Source of the DNA: Vogesella aquatica
Lineage (GTDB): Bacteria > Pseudomonadota > Gammaproteobacteria > Burkholderiales > Chromobacteriaceae
Direction: 5' to 3'
Length of the DNA stretch: 64,000 bases
Assembly: GCF_028548455.1 (NCBI RefSeq)
Contig: NZ_JAQQLF010000006.1
Coordinates: 62,001 to 126,000 of the forward strand
Positions 35,111 to 43,552 of this stretch are shown here, piece after piece (position 1 is the stretch's first letter; each line of letters starts with the position of its first letter). The position numbers and the translations under genes were made by a program. The notes beneath the pieces were generated by a model, which saw only the letters and a list, made by a program, of their open reading frames with translations, did not search any database and was not told where the DNA came from.

Positions 35111-35601
35111 CACTCAACCGACGGCAGTTCATCCACACCGGCCTGCTGGGGGCGCTATCGCTGGGTATTGCAGCCAGGTTGGCCGCACCGCACGCCGCGC
35201 CCGGTTTTGCTGCCAGCGCGGCAGACCGCCAGCTGATTGCCGCGCTGGGCCGGGGCATGCTGGGCAGCTTGCCGGCCACGGCGCCGATCGCGCTGGTCGA
35301 CAACACCTTGGTGGCCATCGCCGGCCTGCCCTTGGCCAGCCAGGCCGAGCTGCGCCAGCTATTCGACCTGCTGCAACAGCCGCTGGCGCGCATGGCGCTG
35401 GGCCTGCGCCCGCCCTGGCAAGACGCCCGTGCCGAGCAAGTGCGCGCCATGCTCGATCGCTGGCGTTACAGCCGCCTCACCCTGCTGCGCAGTGCCTACC
35501 AGGGGCTGCACGGCCTGCTGTACGCCAGCTGGTATGGCGACCCTGCCAGTTGGCAGGCCGCCGCTTACCAGCAGCCCGCCATCATGAAAGGCTACTTATG
35601 A
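35107..35601 (+). CDS. Tat-exported small protein paired with a GMC oxidoreductase
   Basis: 164 aa. N-terminal twin-arginine signal (RRQFIHTGLLGALSLGIAA) and a helical mature part. Small Tat proteins of this kind are encoded beside GMC dehydrogenases, like subunit 3 of gluconate 2-dehydrogenase, and help export or assemble the flavoprotein. ATGA overlaps with both the upstream aldehyde dehydrogenase and the downstream GMC gene. The GMC partner has no signal of its own, consistent with hitch-hiker export. Confidence 0.78.
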   Translation: MTLNRRQFIHTGLLGALSLGIAARLAAPHAAPGFAASAADRQLIAALGRGMLGSLPATAPIALVDNTLVAIAGLPLASQAELRQLFDLLQQPLARMALGLRPPWQDARAEQVRAMLDRWRYSRLTLLRSAYQGLHGLLYASWYGDPASWQAAAYQQPAIMKGYL

Positions 35602-37193
35602 GCAAGCTACCCGACTTGTGGCAAGACGGCCTGGCGGCGGGCTGGAAGGTAACGGATGCCAGCCAGCCTGGGCCCGACCTGAAACTGGAATGCGATGTGG
35701 TCATCGTGGGCAGCGGCGCCGGTGGCGGCATGGCGGCCGAGCAGCTGGCCAGCGCCGGCCTGCAGGTGGTGCTGCTGGAAGAGGGTGGCTTGTACAGCTC
35801 GCGCCATTTCAATCTGCGCGAAGCCGAAGCCTACCCGCAGCTGTACCAGGAGTCGGCCAACCGGCTGACCGCCGACAAGGGCATTACCATTTTGCAGGGC
35901 CGTACCGTGGGAGGCAGTACCACCGTCAACTGGACCAGCAGCTTTCGCACCCCGGCTGACACCCTGGCCTGGTGGCGTAGCCATCACGGCCTGGAGGCCA
36001 TGCAGGATGCAGCCTTGCAGCCCTGGTTCGAGCAGGCCGAAGCGCGCTTGAATATTGGCCCCTGGCAAACCGACCCGAACATGAATAACGCCCTGTTGGC
36101 GCAAGGCTGTAGCAAGCTGGGCATACGGTATGCGCCTATCCGCCGCAATGTAAAAGGCTGCTGGAATCTGGGCTATTGCGGTACCGGCTGTGCCACCAAT
36201 GCCAAGCAGAGCATGCTGGTGACCACCATACCGGTGGCACTGTCCCGTGGTGCGCAGCTGCTGACCCGCGTACGGGTGCAGCAGCTGTGGTTGTCAGCAG
36301 ACCGCACGCGGGCGGAAGGGGTTATCGGGCTGGCGCTGGGGCCGGACGGTATCCGGCCAAGTGGCCGCCGCGTGCAGGTCAGGGCGCGCCAGGTAGTGCT
36401 GTCTGCCGGCGCCATCGGCACCCCGGCCGTGTTGCTGCGCAGCCAGGCGCCCGACCCGTACCGCCTGCTGGGCAAGCGTACCTTTCTGCACCCGGTGGTG
36501 ATGTCCGGCGGGCTATTCCGCCAGCCGGTAGAGGGCTATAACGGTGCCCCGCAAACCATTTACAGCGACCATTTCCTGCATACCCAGCCGATAGACGGCC
36601 CGCTGGGTTTCAAGCTGGAAGTGCCGCCGGTGCACCCGCTGATCATGGCGTCCACCTTGCCGGGTAACGGCATGGCGCACCAGCGGCTGATGAAGACCTT
36701 GCCATACTGGCAAGTGAGCCTGGCGCTGATGCGGGACGGCTTCCACCCGCAAAGCGTCGGCGGCAGCGTAGGCTTGCGCAGCGACGGCACGCCGGTGCTG
36801 AGCTACCCGCTAGGGGATGTGGAGTGGGAGGCCGCGCGGCGTGCCTTGCTGCAGATGGCAGAAATCCAGTTTGCCGCCGGTGCCCGCGCGGTATTGCCGG
36901 TGCACGAAGACGCCGGCATGGCCACCAGCTGGCGTCAGGCGCAGGACATGATACGCCAGCTGCCCATGCAGATTCTGCGCACCCGGGTGGTGAGCGCGCA
37001 CGTGATGGGCGGGGCGATGATGTCGGCCGACGAACGCCATGGCGTGGTAGACCAGGCCGGGCGGCACTGGCAGCTGGGCAACGTCACGGTCATCGACGGC
37101 TCGGTGTTTCCCACCAGCATCGGCGCCAACCCGCAGCTATCGGTTTACGCGCTGGCTCTGCGCGCCGCCGACGCCTTGCGCCGTCGGCTATAG
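35598..37193 (+). CDS. GMC-family FAD-dependent oxidoreductase
   Basis: 531 aa. N-terminal FAD-binding motif DVVIVGSGAGGGMAAEQL, GGSTTVNWTSSF, and the C-terminal GMC segment with HVMGG and GANPQLSVYALALRAAD. A cysteine-rich patch (CWNLGYCGTGC) in the middle is a feature of a subset of membrane-linked GMC dehydrogenases. Probably oxidises an alcohol, feeding the aldehyde dehydrogenase of the same operon; substrate unknown. It ends at a bidirectional terminator. Confidence 0.88.
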   Translation: MSKLPDLWQDGLAAGWKVTDASQPGPDLKLECDVVIVGSGAGGGMAAEQLASAGLQVVLLEEGGLYSSRHFNLREAEAYPQLYQESANRLTADKGITILQGRTVGGSTTVNWTSSFRTPADTLAWWRSHHGLEAMQDAALQPWFEQAEARLNIGPWQTDPNMNNALLAQGCSKLGIRYAPIRRNVKGCWNLGYCGTGCATNAKQSMLVTTIPVALSRGAQLLTRVRVQQLWLSADRTRAEGVIGLALGPDGIRPSGRRVQVRARQVVLSAGAIGTPAVLLRSQAPDPYRLLGKRTFLHPVVMSGGLFRQPVEGYNGAPQTIYSDHFLHTQPIDGPLGFKLEVPPVHPLIMASTLPGNGMAHQRLMKTLPYWQVSLALMRDGFHPQSVGGSVGLRSDGTPVLSYPLGDVEWEAARRALLQMAEIQFAAGARAVLPVHEDAGMATSWRQAQDMIRQLPMQILRTRVVSAHVMGGAMMSADERHGVVDQAGRHWQLGNVTVIDGSVFPTSIGANPQLSVYALALRAADALRRRL

Positions 37194-37239
37194 CGCAAAC
37201 TGGTAATGCCGTAGCGGCCTGGTAGCCGGTATACCCGCA

Positions 37240-37267
37240 AAAAAGCCACCGTTACCGGTGGCTTTTT
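37240..37267. terminator. Bidirectional terminator between the GMC gene and dctP
   Basis: AAAAAGCCACCG, TTAC loop, CGGTGGCTTTTT. A-run on one side and T-run on the other, so it can serve both convergent genes. Confidence 0.9.
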
Positions 37268-37306
37268 CCTGTTGGCTGCAAGGCTGGGGCCTGCGTCTTG
37301 CCAGGC

Positions 37307-38305
37307 TTAGCGGGCCAGCTGCTGGCGGATGTCCTCCAGCAAAGGCTGCGGCAGGCGCGATGCCACCTCCTTGTAGGTGGGCAGCATGGCCTGGCGCCAG
37401 GCTTCCCGTTGCTGCGGTGTCAGCTGGGTGACGCTGGCCTTGCCCGAGGTGGCAATCTGCTTCAGGTCGTCGATGTTTTCCTGCTGCGTCAGCTGGTTCA
37501 CATAGGTGGTGGTGTCGCGCATGGCACCTTCCAGCGTGCTGCGGATATCCGGCGGCAGCTTGTCCCAGAACGGCTTGTTTACCACCACGGCGTAGCCCAG
37601 ATAACCGTGGTTGGTGGTGGCGTAATGCTTTTGCACCTCGTGAAAACGCTGGCTATAGCTTTGCGTCGGCGTCTGCTCGGTGCCGTCGATCACGCCGGTT
37701 TGCAGCGCCTGGTAAACCTCGGAAAACGCCATCACCTGCGGCAGTGCCCCCAGCGTGCGCATTTGCGCCTCCAGTACCTTGGACGACTGGATGCGCAGCT
37801 TTACGCCTTTTACGTCGGCAGGCTGCAGTAGCGGCTTGTTGGCCGACATCAGCTTGAAGCCGTTGTCCCAGAACGCCAGCCCCTTTACCCCGCGCGGCTC
37901 CAGCGAGGCCAGGATGCGGCGGCCCAGCGGGCCGTCGGTAATCTTGTGCACGTCGGTAAAGCTGCGGAACAGGAAGGGCAGGTCGAATACCTCGAACTCC
38001 TTCACCCCCAGCGGGCCGAACTTGGACAGCGACGGTATCAGCATCTGTACCGCGCCCAGCTGCAGCGCTTCCAGCTCTTCCTTGTCCTTGTACAGCTGGC
38101 TGTTGGGGAAGATCTGTACTTGCACACGGCCCTTGGTACGGGCCTCGGCCAGTTTCTTGAACTGCTCGGCGCCCTGGCCTTTCGAGGTGTCGGTGGCCAC
38201 CACGTGGCTGAGCTTGATCACGATAGGCTCGGCGGCGCTGGCGCAGGTGTTGCCCAGCAGGCCCATGGCCAGTGCGAAGGGCAGGGAAAGGGTGATGCGT
38301 TTCAT
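37307..38305 (-). CDS. TRAP transporter solute-binding protein, DctP family
   Basis: 332 aa. Signal peptide of about 24 residues (ending CASAAEP) and the DctP fold, with the carboxylate-binding arginine region KLRIQSSKVLEAQM. TRAP systems import dicarboxylates and related organic acids. No DctQ or DctM membrane subunit is in the window, so it is an orphan or relies on distant partners. RBS GGAGAG. It is 33 bases downstream of the CoA-transferase gene on the same strand, which suggests a ligand such as itaconate or a related C5 acid. Confidence 0.9.
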   Translation of the reverse strand: MKRITLSLPFALAMGLLGNTCASAAEPIVIKLSHVVATDTSKGQGAEQFKKLAEARTKGRVQVQIFPNSQLYKDKEELEALQLGAVQMLIPSLSKFGPLGVKEFEVFDLPFLFRSFTDVHKITDGPLGRRILASLEPRGVKGLAFWDNGFKLMSANKPLLQPADVKGVKLRIQSSKVLEAQMRTLGALPQVMAFSEVYQALQTGVIDGTEQTPTQSYSQRFHEVQKHYATTNHGYLGYAVVVNKPFWDKLPPDIRSTLEGAMRDTTTYVNQLTQQENIDDLKQIATSGKASVTQLTPQQREAWRQAMLPTYKEVASRLPQPLLEDIRQQLAR

Positions 38306-38338
38306 ATTGTCTCTCCGTGGTGTTGTTATGGCAGGGTG

Positions 38339-39517
38339 CTACTGGATGGCACCGGCGGCGCGCAGGGCGGCCAGCTCGCTGTCATCGAAACCCAGTTGTT
38401 GCAGGATGGCGTCGGTGTGGGCACCCAGGGCGGGTACCGGGTCGAAGCGCGCCGCCCCCGGCGCGCTGCCCGGCGGCAGTAGCGCCGGTACCGGGCCGGC
38501 CGCGGTTTCCACGCTGCGCCAGCGGCCCCGGGCGGCCAGCTGCGGGTGTGCCCACAGCGCGTGCACGCTGTTGACGCGGGCGTTGGCGATATTGGCTGCA
38601 TCCAGCCTGCGGCCAAGCTCGTCGGCTGACAGCTGGCGCAGGGTGTCGCGGATCAGTGGCTCCAGTACCGTGCGGTGTGCCTGACGCCCGGCGTTGTCGG
38701 CGTAGGCAGGGTTGGCCGCCAGGTCGTCGCGCTGCAGCACGGTGCGGCAGAAGCTGTGCCATTCGCGTGTGTTCTGCAGGCCGAACATCAGCTGCTGGTC
38801 GCCGGCGGCCTCGAACGGGCCGTAAGGAAAGATGGTGGCGTGGGCGGCGCCGGCGCGCGGCGGCGGCGTTTGCCCGTCCATGGCGTAGTACATCGGGTAG
38901 CCCATCCACTCGGTGAGCGATTCCAGCATCGAGATGTCGATCTGGCGGCCCTGGCCGCTGCGGCCACGCGCCAGCAGTGCGGCCAGGATATTGCTGTAGG
39001 CGTACATGCCGGCGGCGATGTCGGCAATGGACGGCCCGGCCTTGCACGGGTCGTGCTCTGTGCCGGTAACCGACAGAAAGCCGGCCTCGCTCTGGATCAG
39101 CAGGTCGTAAGCCTTGCGGTCGCGGTCGGGGCCGTCGCCACCGTAGCCCGAGATATTGCACACGATGATGCCGGGGTTGATGGCCGCCAGCGTGTCGTAG
39201 CCCAGCCCCAGCCGCTCGGCGGCGCCTGGTGCCAGGTTTTGCACCACCACGTCGGCGCTGGCCGCCAGCCGCTGCAGCGCCCCGGCCAGCCGCGGGTGCT
39301 TCACGTCGATGGCCAGGCTTTCCTTGGAGCGGTTGGTCCACACGAAGTGCGAGGACAGGCCGCGCACCCGGGTATCGTAGCCACGGGCGAAATCGCCGCT
39401 GCCGGGGCGCTCTACCTTGATCACGCGCGCGCCCAGGTCGGCCAGCTGGCGGGTGGCAAACGGGCCGGCGATGGCGTGTTCCAGCGACACGACGGTAATG
39501 TCTTGCAAAGGTTGCAT
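38339..39517 (-). CDS. Family III CoA-transferase, probable itaconate CoA-transferase
   Basis: 392 aa CaiB/BaiF-type protein. The catalytic aspartate is D166 (GPSIADIAAGMYA) and the N-terminus AGPFATRQLADLGARVIKVE is typical. Followed by DctP and preceded by a MaoC-like hydratase, with a CitE-like lyase and LysR regulator next. That set matches the itaconate pathway (ict-ich-ccl), in which this enzyme would form itaconyl-CoA. Mesaconate or another C4/C5 acid is an alternative. RBS GAGGAA. Confidence 0.8.
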   Translation of the reverse strand: MQPLQDITVVSLEHAIAGPFATRQLADLGARVIKVERPGSGDFARGYDTRVRGLSSHFVWTNRSKESLAIDVKHPRLAGALQRLAASADVVVQNLAPGAAERLGLGYDTLAAINPGIIVCNISGYGGDGPDRDRKAYDLLIQSEAGFLSVTGTEHDPCKAGPSIADIAAGMYAYSNILAALLARGRSGQGRQIDISMLESLTEWMGYPMYYAMDGQTPPPRAGAAHATIFPYGPFEAAGDQQLMFGLQNTREWHSFCRTVLQRDDLAANPAYADNAGRQAHRTVLEPLIRDTLRQLSADELGRRLDAANIANARVNSVHALWAHPQLAARGRWRSVETAAGPVPALLPPGSAPGAARFDPVPALGAHTDAILQQLGFDDSELAALRAAGAIQ

Positions 39518-39527
39518 ACAGGGTTCC

Positions 39528-40388
39528 TCAAGCCAGGGTGGCGGTAGCGTCCATGGTCAGCCAGCCTTCGTGATCGCTGGCCCACAGGCGCACGGTCTTG
39601 CCGTCGGCGGTGGGCTGGCCGTGCACATGAAACGGCTGCAGGTCGAAGGTTGGCCGCACGGCGCGGAAGGCAAAGCTGCTCAGGCTTGCCCCCGGCAGCT
39701 GCCGTTGCAGCAGGTCCAGCAGAAGGGTGGCAATCAGCGGGCCGTGCACCACCAGCCCCGGGTAGCCTTCTACCGTGGTGACGTAGCGGCGGTCGTAATG
39801 GATGCGGTGGCCGTTGAAGGTGAGTGCCGAGTAGCGGAACAGCAGCACGTCGTCCGGTACGATGCGGCGTCGCCAGGCGCCGCGGTCGGCGCGCACTGCC
39901 GGCGCGGCTGGCGCGTCCGGCGCGGGGGCCTCGCGGTACACAATGTCGTGCTCTTCCCACAGCCGCAGCTGGCCGGCCACGCTGATATCGTGGCGCACTG
40001 TGACAAAGGCCAGCGGGCCGCTGCGCCCCTGTTTGGCGCTGATCTGGGCAATGGTGGAGGTTTTGTGCATGACATCGCCCACGTGCAGCGGCGCTACAAA
40101 ACCGAAGCGCCCGCCAGCCCACATGCGGCGCGGCAGCGGTACCGGCGGCAAAAAGCCGCCCTTGCGGGCGTGGCCGTCGTCGCCCAGCGCCGATTGCGCG
40201 TGCAAGGGCAGAAAGTACAGCCAGTGCCATAGCGCAGGCAGTGTGTCACCCGCGTGGCCGTGGCCGGCGTAGGGTGCCTCCAGCGTGGCTTTCAATGCCT
40301 GCAATGGAAACGGGGTAACCGTATCGGTGTGCGCTTCCTGGCGGCCTTGCCACGGCAGTAGCGAGTCGATATCGATGGCGGCATGCAT
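39528..40388 (-). CDS. MaoC-like hydratase, probable itaconyl-CoA hydratase
   Basis: 286 aa with an N-terminal FAS1-type hotdog half and a C-terminal MaoC half (NGHRIHYDRRY is the hydratase motif). RBS AGGAG supports the ATG at 40388 over 40436. Ten bases upstream of the CoA-transferase on the same strand. In the ict-ich-ccl pathway the hydratase makes (S)-citramalyl-CoA. Related mesaconyl-CoA hydratases look similar, so the assignment rests on context. Confidence 0.78.
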   Translation of the reverse strand: MHAAIDIDSLLPWQGRQEAHTDTVTPFPLQALKATLEAPYAGHGHAGDTLPALWHWLYFLPLHAQSALGDDGHARKGGFLPPVPLPRRMWAGGRFGFVAPLHVGDVMHKTSTIAQISAKQGRSGPLAFVTVRHDISVAGQLRLWEEHDIVYREAPAPDAPAAPAVRADRGAWRRRIVPDDVLLFRYSALTFNGHRIHYDRRYVTTVEGYPGLVVHGPLIATLLLDLLQRQLPGASLSSFAFRAVRPTFDLQPFHVHGQPTADGKTVRLWASDHEGWLTMDATATLA

Positions 40389-40470
40389 GCGCTGTGCTCC
40401 TGTGTTGGTGATGTCTTGCAGCTTATGCAGGCGCAAACGCTTTGATAATCAGTGGTTTTTCGGTGTAATC

Positions 40471-40485
40471 TTCGCAAAACGCGAA
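40471..40485. promoter_or_regulatory. LysR-type T-N11-A site in the divergent promoter
   Basis: TTCGC-AAAAC-GCGAA is a perfect 5-5-5 inverted repeat containing T-N11-A (40472-40484). It touches the lysR RBS (GAAGGAGG, 40483-40490), so it suits autoregulation and control of the divergent hydratase operon. Confidence 0.55.
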
Positions 40486-40496
40486 GGAGGGGCCGC

Positions 40497-41384
40497 ATGC
40501 ATTTCGATACCAGTGATCTCAGGCTGTTCGTGGCCGCTGCCGAAGAGGGCTCGCTCACCGCCGCCAGCCAGCGCTGCCACCTGGCCCTGGCTGCTGTCAG
40601 CAAACGCATTGGCAAGCTGGAAGAACAAACCGGCAGCACGTTGTTTATCCGCAGCAAGGCCGGTGTGGCGCTGACGCCCGCCGGCCAGGTGTTTTTGCGC
40701 CACGCCAGAAGCTGGCTGTACGACTTCCAGCTACTGAACGCCGAGCTGCAGGAGCACGGCCGCGGTTTTCGCGGCCTGGTGCGCCTGGCGGCCAACACCA
40801 ATGCCATGCTGGGTTACCTGCCCGAGGTGGTAGGTGACTTTTTGCATCACCATCGCCAGGTGGATGTGCGCATCGAGGAGGTACTGTCGGTAGAGGTGAT
40901 AAGGCGGGTGGCCGAAGGCCGTGCCGATATCGGCATTTTTGCCGCCAGCGTCGATGCCGGGCACCTGGAGTGCTACCCGTTTCGCGACGACCAGCTGGTC
41001 GTGGTGATGGCGCACCGGCACCCCTTGGCCGCAGCCGGTGCGCTGGTGTTTGAGGCTGTGCTGGAGGAGGACTTCATCGCGCTGGATCAGCAGGCTGCGA
41101 TACAGATGTTTCTCAACGACAAGGCGCAACAGCTGGGCAAGCAGATGCGCGTGCGGGTAGCCACCCGCAGCTTTGACGCCGTGTGCCGCTTTGCCCAGTG
41201 CGGCGTGGGCGTGGGCGTGGTGCCGCGTTCGGCGGCCGGGCGTTTTGGCGATGCGGCCAACCTGGCGGTGGTGCCGCTGGCCGACGCGTGGGCCGAGCGC
41301 CGCCTGCACATTGCCGTGCGCGCGCTAGACGCGCTACCGGGCTACGCCAGCCAGCTGGTAGCGCACCTGCGCCAGGGCAGCTAG
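40497..41384 (+). CDS. LysR-family regulator of the CoA-transferase cluster
   Basis: 295 aa. N-terminal winged HTH (LRLFVAAAEEGSLTAASQRC) and a LysR substrate-binding domain. Strong RBS GAAGGAGG selects ATG 40497. Divergent from the hydratase operon and convergent, with a four-base overlap, with the lyase gene. Probably activates the operon in response to itaconate or a CoA ester; this is inferred from context. Confidence 0.88.
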   Translation: MHFDTSDLRLFVAAAEEGSLTAASQRCHLALAAVSKRIGKLEEQTGSTLFIRSKAGVALTPAGQVFLRHARSWLYDFQLLNAELQEHGRGFRGLVRLAANTNAMLGYLPEVVGDFLHHHRQVDVRIEEVLSVEVIRRVAEGRADIGIFAASVDAGHLECYPFRDDQLVVVMAHRHPLAAAGALVFEAVLEEDFIALDQQAAIQMFLNDKAQQLGKQMRVRVATRSFDAVCRFAQCGVGVGVVPRSAAGRFGDAANLAVVPLADAWAERRLHIAVRALDALPGYASQLVAHLRQGS

Positions 41385-42217
41385 GCAGCCCCGGCGCGGC
41401 GCAATAGTGCGCGCGCACGCAGTACTACCGGTGCATCCACCATCGCACCATCCAGGCAGATGGCGGCACCGGCGGCCTGTTGGCTGGCTACGCTTACCCG
41501 CCGCGCCCAGTCCAGCTGCGCCGCATCCGGCCGGCTGGCTGCCTGTACCGCTGCCACCTGGGCCGGGTGGATCAGCAGCATGCCGCCAAAGCCCGCCCGC
41601 AGGCCGTTGCGCACATAGCGCGTCAGGCCGGGGGTATCCCCCAGTGCGGTAAATACGCCGTCTAGCGGTGGCGGCAGCCTGGCCAGGCGCGATGCCAGTA
41701 CCAGCCGGCTGCGGGCGTAGGCAAACACGGTTTCGTCGGTGTCTTCACCGGCGGGGGGCGGGTAATCCAGCCCCAGATCTACTGCCAGATCGAGCTTGCC
41801 GAACAGCAGCCGCACCACATGGCGGCAGGCGGCCAGCGAGGCCACCGCGGCCAGGCCGGCGGCAGTTTCGATAATCGGCAGCAGGGGTTTGTCGCACAGC
41901 TCGGCCAGCTGCGTCAGCTCATCGGCGCTTTCAGCCTTGGGCACCACAATGCCTGCCACTGCAGCGGCGCGGCACACGGCCAGATCGTCGGCAAACCACG
42001 GGGTGTGCGCGCCATTGATGCGTACCAGCACACAGCCGGGTGGCTGGGTGCCCAGCCAGTGCGCCAGCAGTGCCCGTGCGCCGGCTTTGTCTTGCACGCC
42101 TACGGCGTCTTCCAGGTCGATGATGATGGCGTCCGCGCCGCTGGCCAGGGCTTTGGCGTAGCGTTCCGGCCGGTGGGCGGGGACAAACAGCAGGGTTTGC
42201 AGCAGGTCAAGGTGCAT
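41381..42217 (-). CDS. HpcH/HpaI-family CoA-ester lyase, probable (S)-citramalyl-CoA lyase
   Basis: 278 aa CitE-like aldolase: QTLLFVPAHRPERYAKAL, IIIDLEDAV (metal/substrate acidic residues), VVPKAES and LLPIIETAAGL. In the itaconate pathway it would cleave citramalyl-CoA to acetyl-CoA and pyruvate; malyl-CoA lyase activity is the alternative. RBS CGGAG. Minus strand, separated from the hydratase by lysR. Confidence 0.8.
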   Translation of the reverse strand: MHLDLLQTLLFVPAHRPERYAKALASGADAIIIDLEDAVGVQDKAGARALLAHWLGTQPPGCVLVRINGAHTPWFADDLAVCRAAAVAGIVVPKAESADELTQLAELCDKPLLPIIETAAGLAAVASLAACRHVVRLLFGKLDLAVDLGLDYPPPAGEDTDETVFAYARSRLVLASRLARLPPPLDGVFTALGDTPGLTRYVRNGLRAGFGGMLLIHPAQVAAVQAASRPDAAQLDWARRVSVASQQAAGAAICLDGAMVDAPVVLRARALLRRAGAA

Positions 42218-42485
42218 GGCAAGGCTCCGTCGGGTGAGAGCTTGCTACCTTAGAGAGGCCGCCGGCAGGCAACAATCGGTAATCGGCCAAGGCATCCTTT
42301 CCCGATAGCGAAGCAAAGCGCCCGATGCGCCGGCCTGGCGCGGTGTGGCCCAAGCCGGCGTCGCGCTGCTGTTTTTGGCGGCGGGGTTGCCAGGGCAATG
42401 AAACGCTGCAGGGGGCGGGAAAGCCGCTACCCAGCCGTCGGGCGTGATCGGGCGCGGGACCTTGTGCCCGTGCCCGGTGAAGGGC

Positions 42486-43316
42486 TTAGCGGATCTCGAG
42501 CTGCTCGTCCTGCAGCGTTTGCCAGCGCTCGCTGTGGCTGGCTACCAGCTGCTCCATGACGTTGCTGTCTACCAGTTTTTTCATGGCCTTGTTCAGCCTG
42601 TCGTAGAGCTGGGGTGAAAAGCAGGGCGACTGGTGCGTTAGCGTCAGGTACAGCGGTTCGCGGCTTATCGGTGTGCTGGCCACGCGGATATTGCGTATGC
42701 CCAGCTTGTTGGCGTAGGCCTGGCCGGGAGCTTCTTCGTAGATCAGGTAATCCGCCCGCCCCATACTCAGCATGCGCATGGCGTTCTCTACGCTGCCCAC
42801 GGTTTGCATGGTGAGGCGTTGCTCGGCAAAGCGGTCAAACTCTTCGCCAAAGCTGTTATTCACCACGGTAATGCCATTGCGGCCAACCAGGTCTGCCCAT
42901 TTGGTGTAGGACAGCGCCTTGTTCTCGCGCGTCCATACCGCGCTACGGGTCTGGTAGAACGGCGTCTGGATATAGCTCATGTACAGGCGGCGTGGCAGGG
43001 TGTAAAACGCGCCGGCAATCAGGTCGATACGGCCGGCTTTGGCGGCTTCCTGCACCCGTGCCCACGGCCCGGCGTTGCGCATCACGATGGGGATGCCGAT
43101 TTCGCGTGACAGCAGCTGCATCAGCTCGGCATTGGCGCCTTGCAGGGTTTTTTCATCGTCGTGACCTACCCACAAGAACGGCGGGTATTCCGGGTTGCCC
43201 GACGCTATCAGCTGGGTACAAGCCCGGTGTGTCTGCGCCATGGTCGGGGCGGCTAGCAGGCTGGCAGCCAGTAGCCAGGCAGAACGGGCGAAACAGGGGG
43301 AGCGCAGGCAGGTCAT
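42486..43316 (-). CDS. Periplasmic solute-binding protein, family 3
   Basis: 276 aa from ATG 43316; signal peptide ending near APTMAQ. The SBP_bac_3-like fold is visible (LIASGNPEYPPFLW, then GRIDLIAGAFYTLPRR). No permease or ATPase is adjacent, so it is an orphan binding protein, perhaps for sensing. No obvious RBS; the frame extends 51 bases further upstream without a signal-like start. The 268 bases between it and the lyase gene hold nothing I recognise. Confidence 0.8.
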   Translation of the reverse strand: MTCLRSPCFARSAWLLAASLLAAPTMAQTHRACTQLIASGNPEYPPFLWVGHDDEKTLQGANAELMQLLSREIGIPIVMRNAGPWARVQEAAKAGRIDLIAGAFYTLPRRLYMSYIQTPFYQTRSAVWTRENKALSYTKWADLVGRNGITVVNNSFGEEFDRFAEQRLTMQTVGSVENAMRMLSMGRADYLIYEEAPGQAYANKLGIRNIRVASTPISREPLYLTLTHQSPCFSPQLYDRLNKAMKKLVDSNVMEQLVASHSERWQTLQDEQLEIR

Positions 43317-43461
43317 GCGGTGTTTGGTATAGGGATAAGGCAGACGCCAGTCTATGCAGGCGGCCACGGCTAGACAAGGGTGTAGCGTGCGATTTCTTGA
43401 TCTGGATATAGGTTTTTATATAAAAAAAGACCGTTGTAATTTAAACATTTGTTTAATGCTG

Positions 43462-43485
43462 AGCTGCTTTGGCCGCAAAGCAGCT
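43462..43485. terminator. Perfect 10-bp hairpin after the GGDEF gene
   Basis: AGCTGCTTTG, GCCG loop, CAAAGCAGCT. It lies downstream of the minus-strand GGDEF gene and is followed on that strand by an AT-rich stretch. On the minus strand it contains TGCGGCCAAA, one base from the dispersed 10-mer, a further link between that word and hairpins. Confidence 0.6.
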
Positions 43486-43552
43486 AGCCATGGGCGTATT
43501 TTGCTGATGGCTGCCGAGCTGGCCGGGGGCGGGTGCAGTGCCACGGCAGGCG

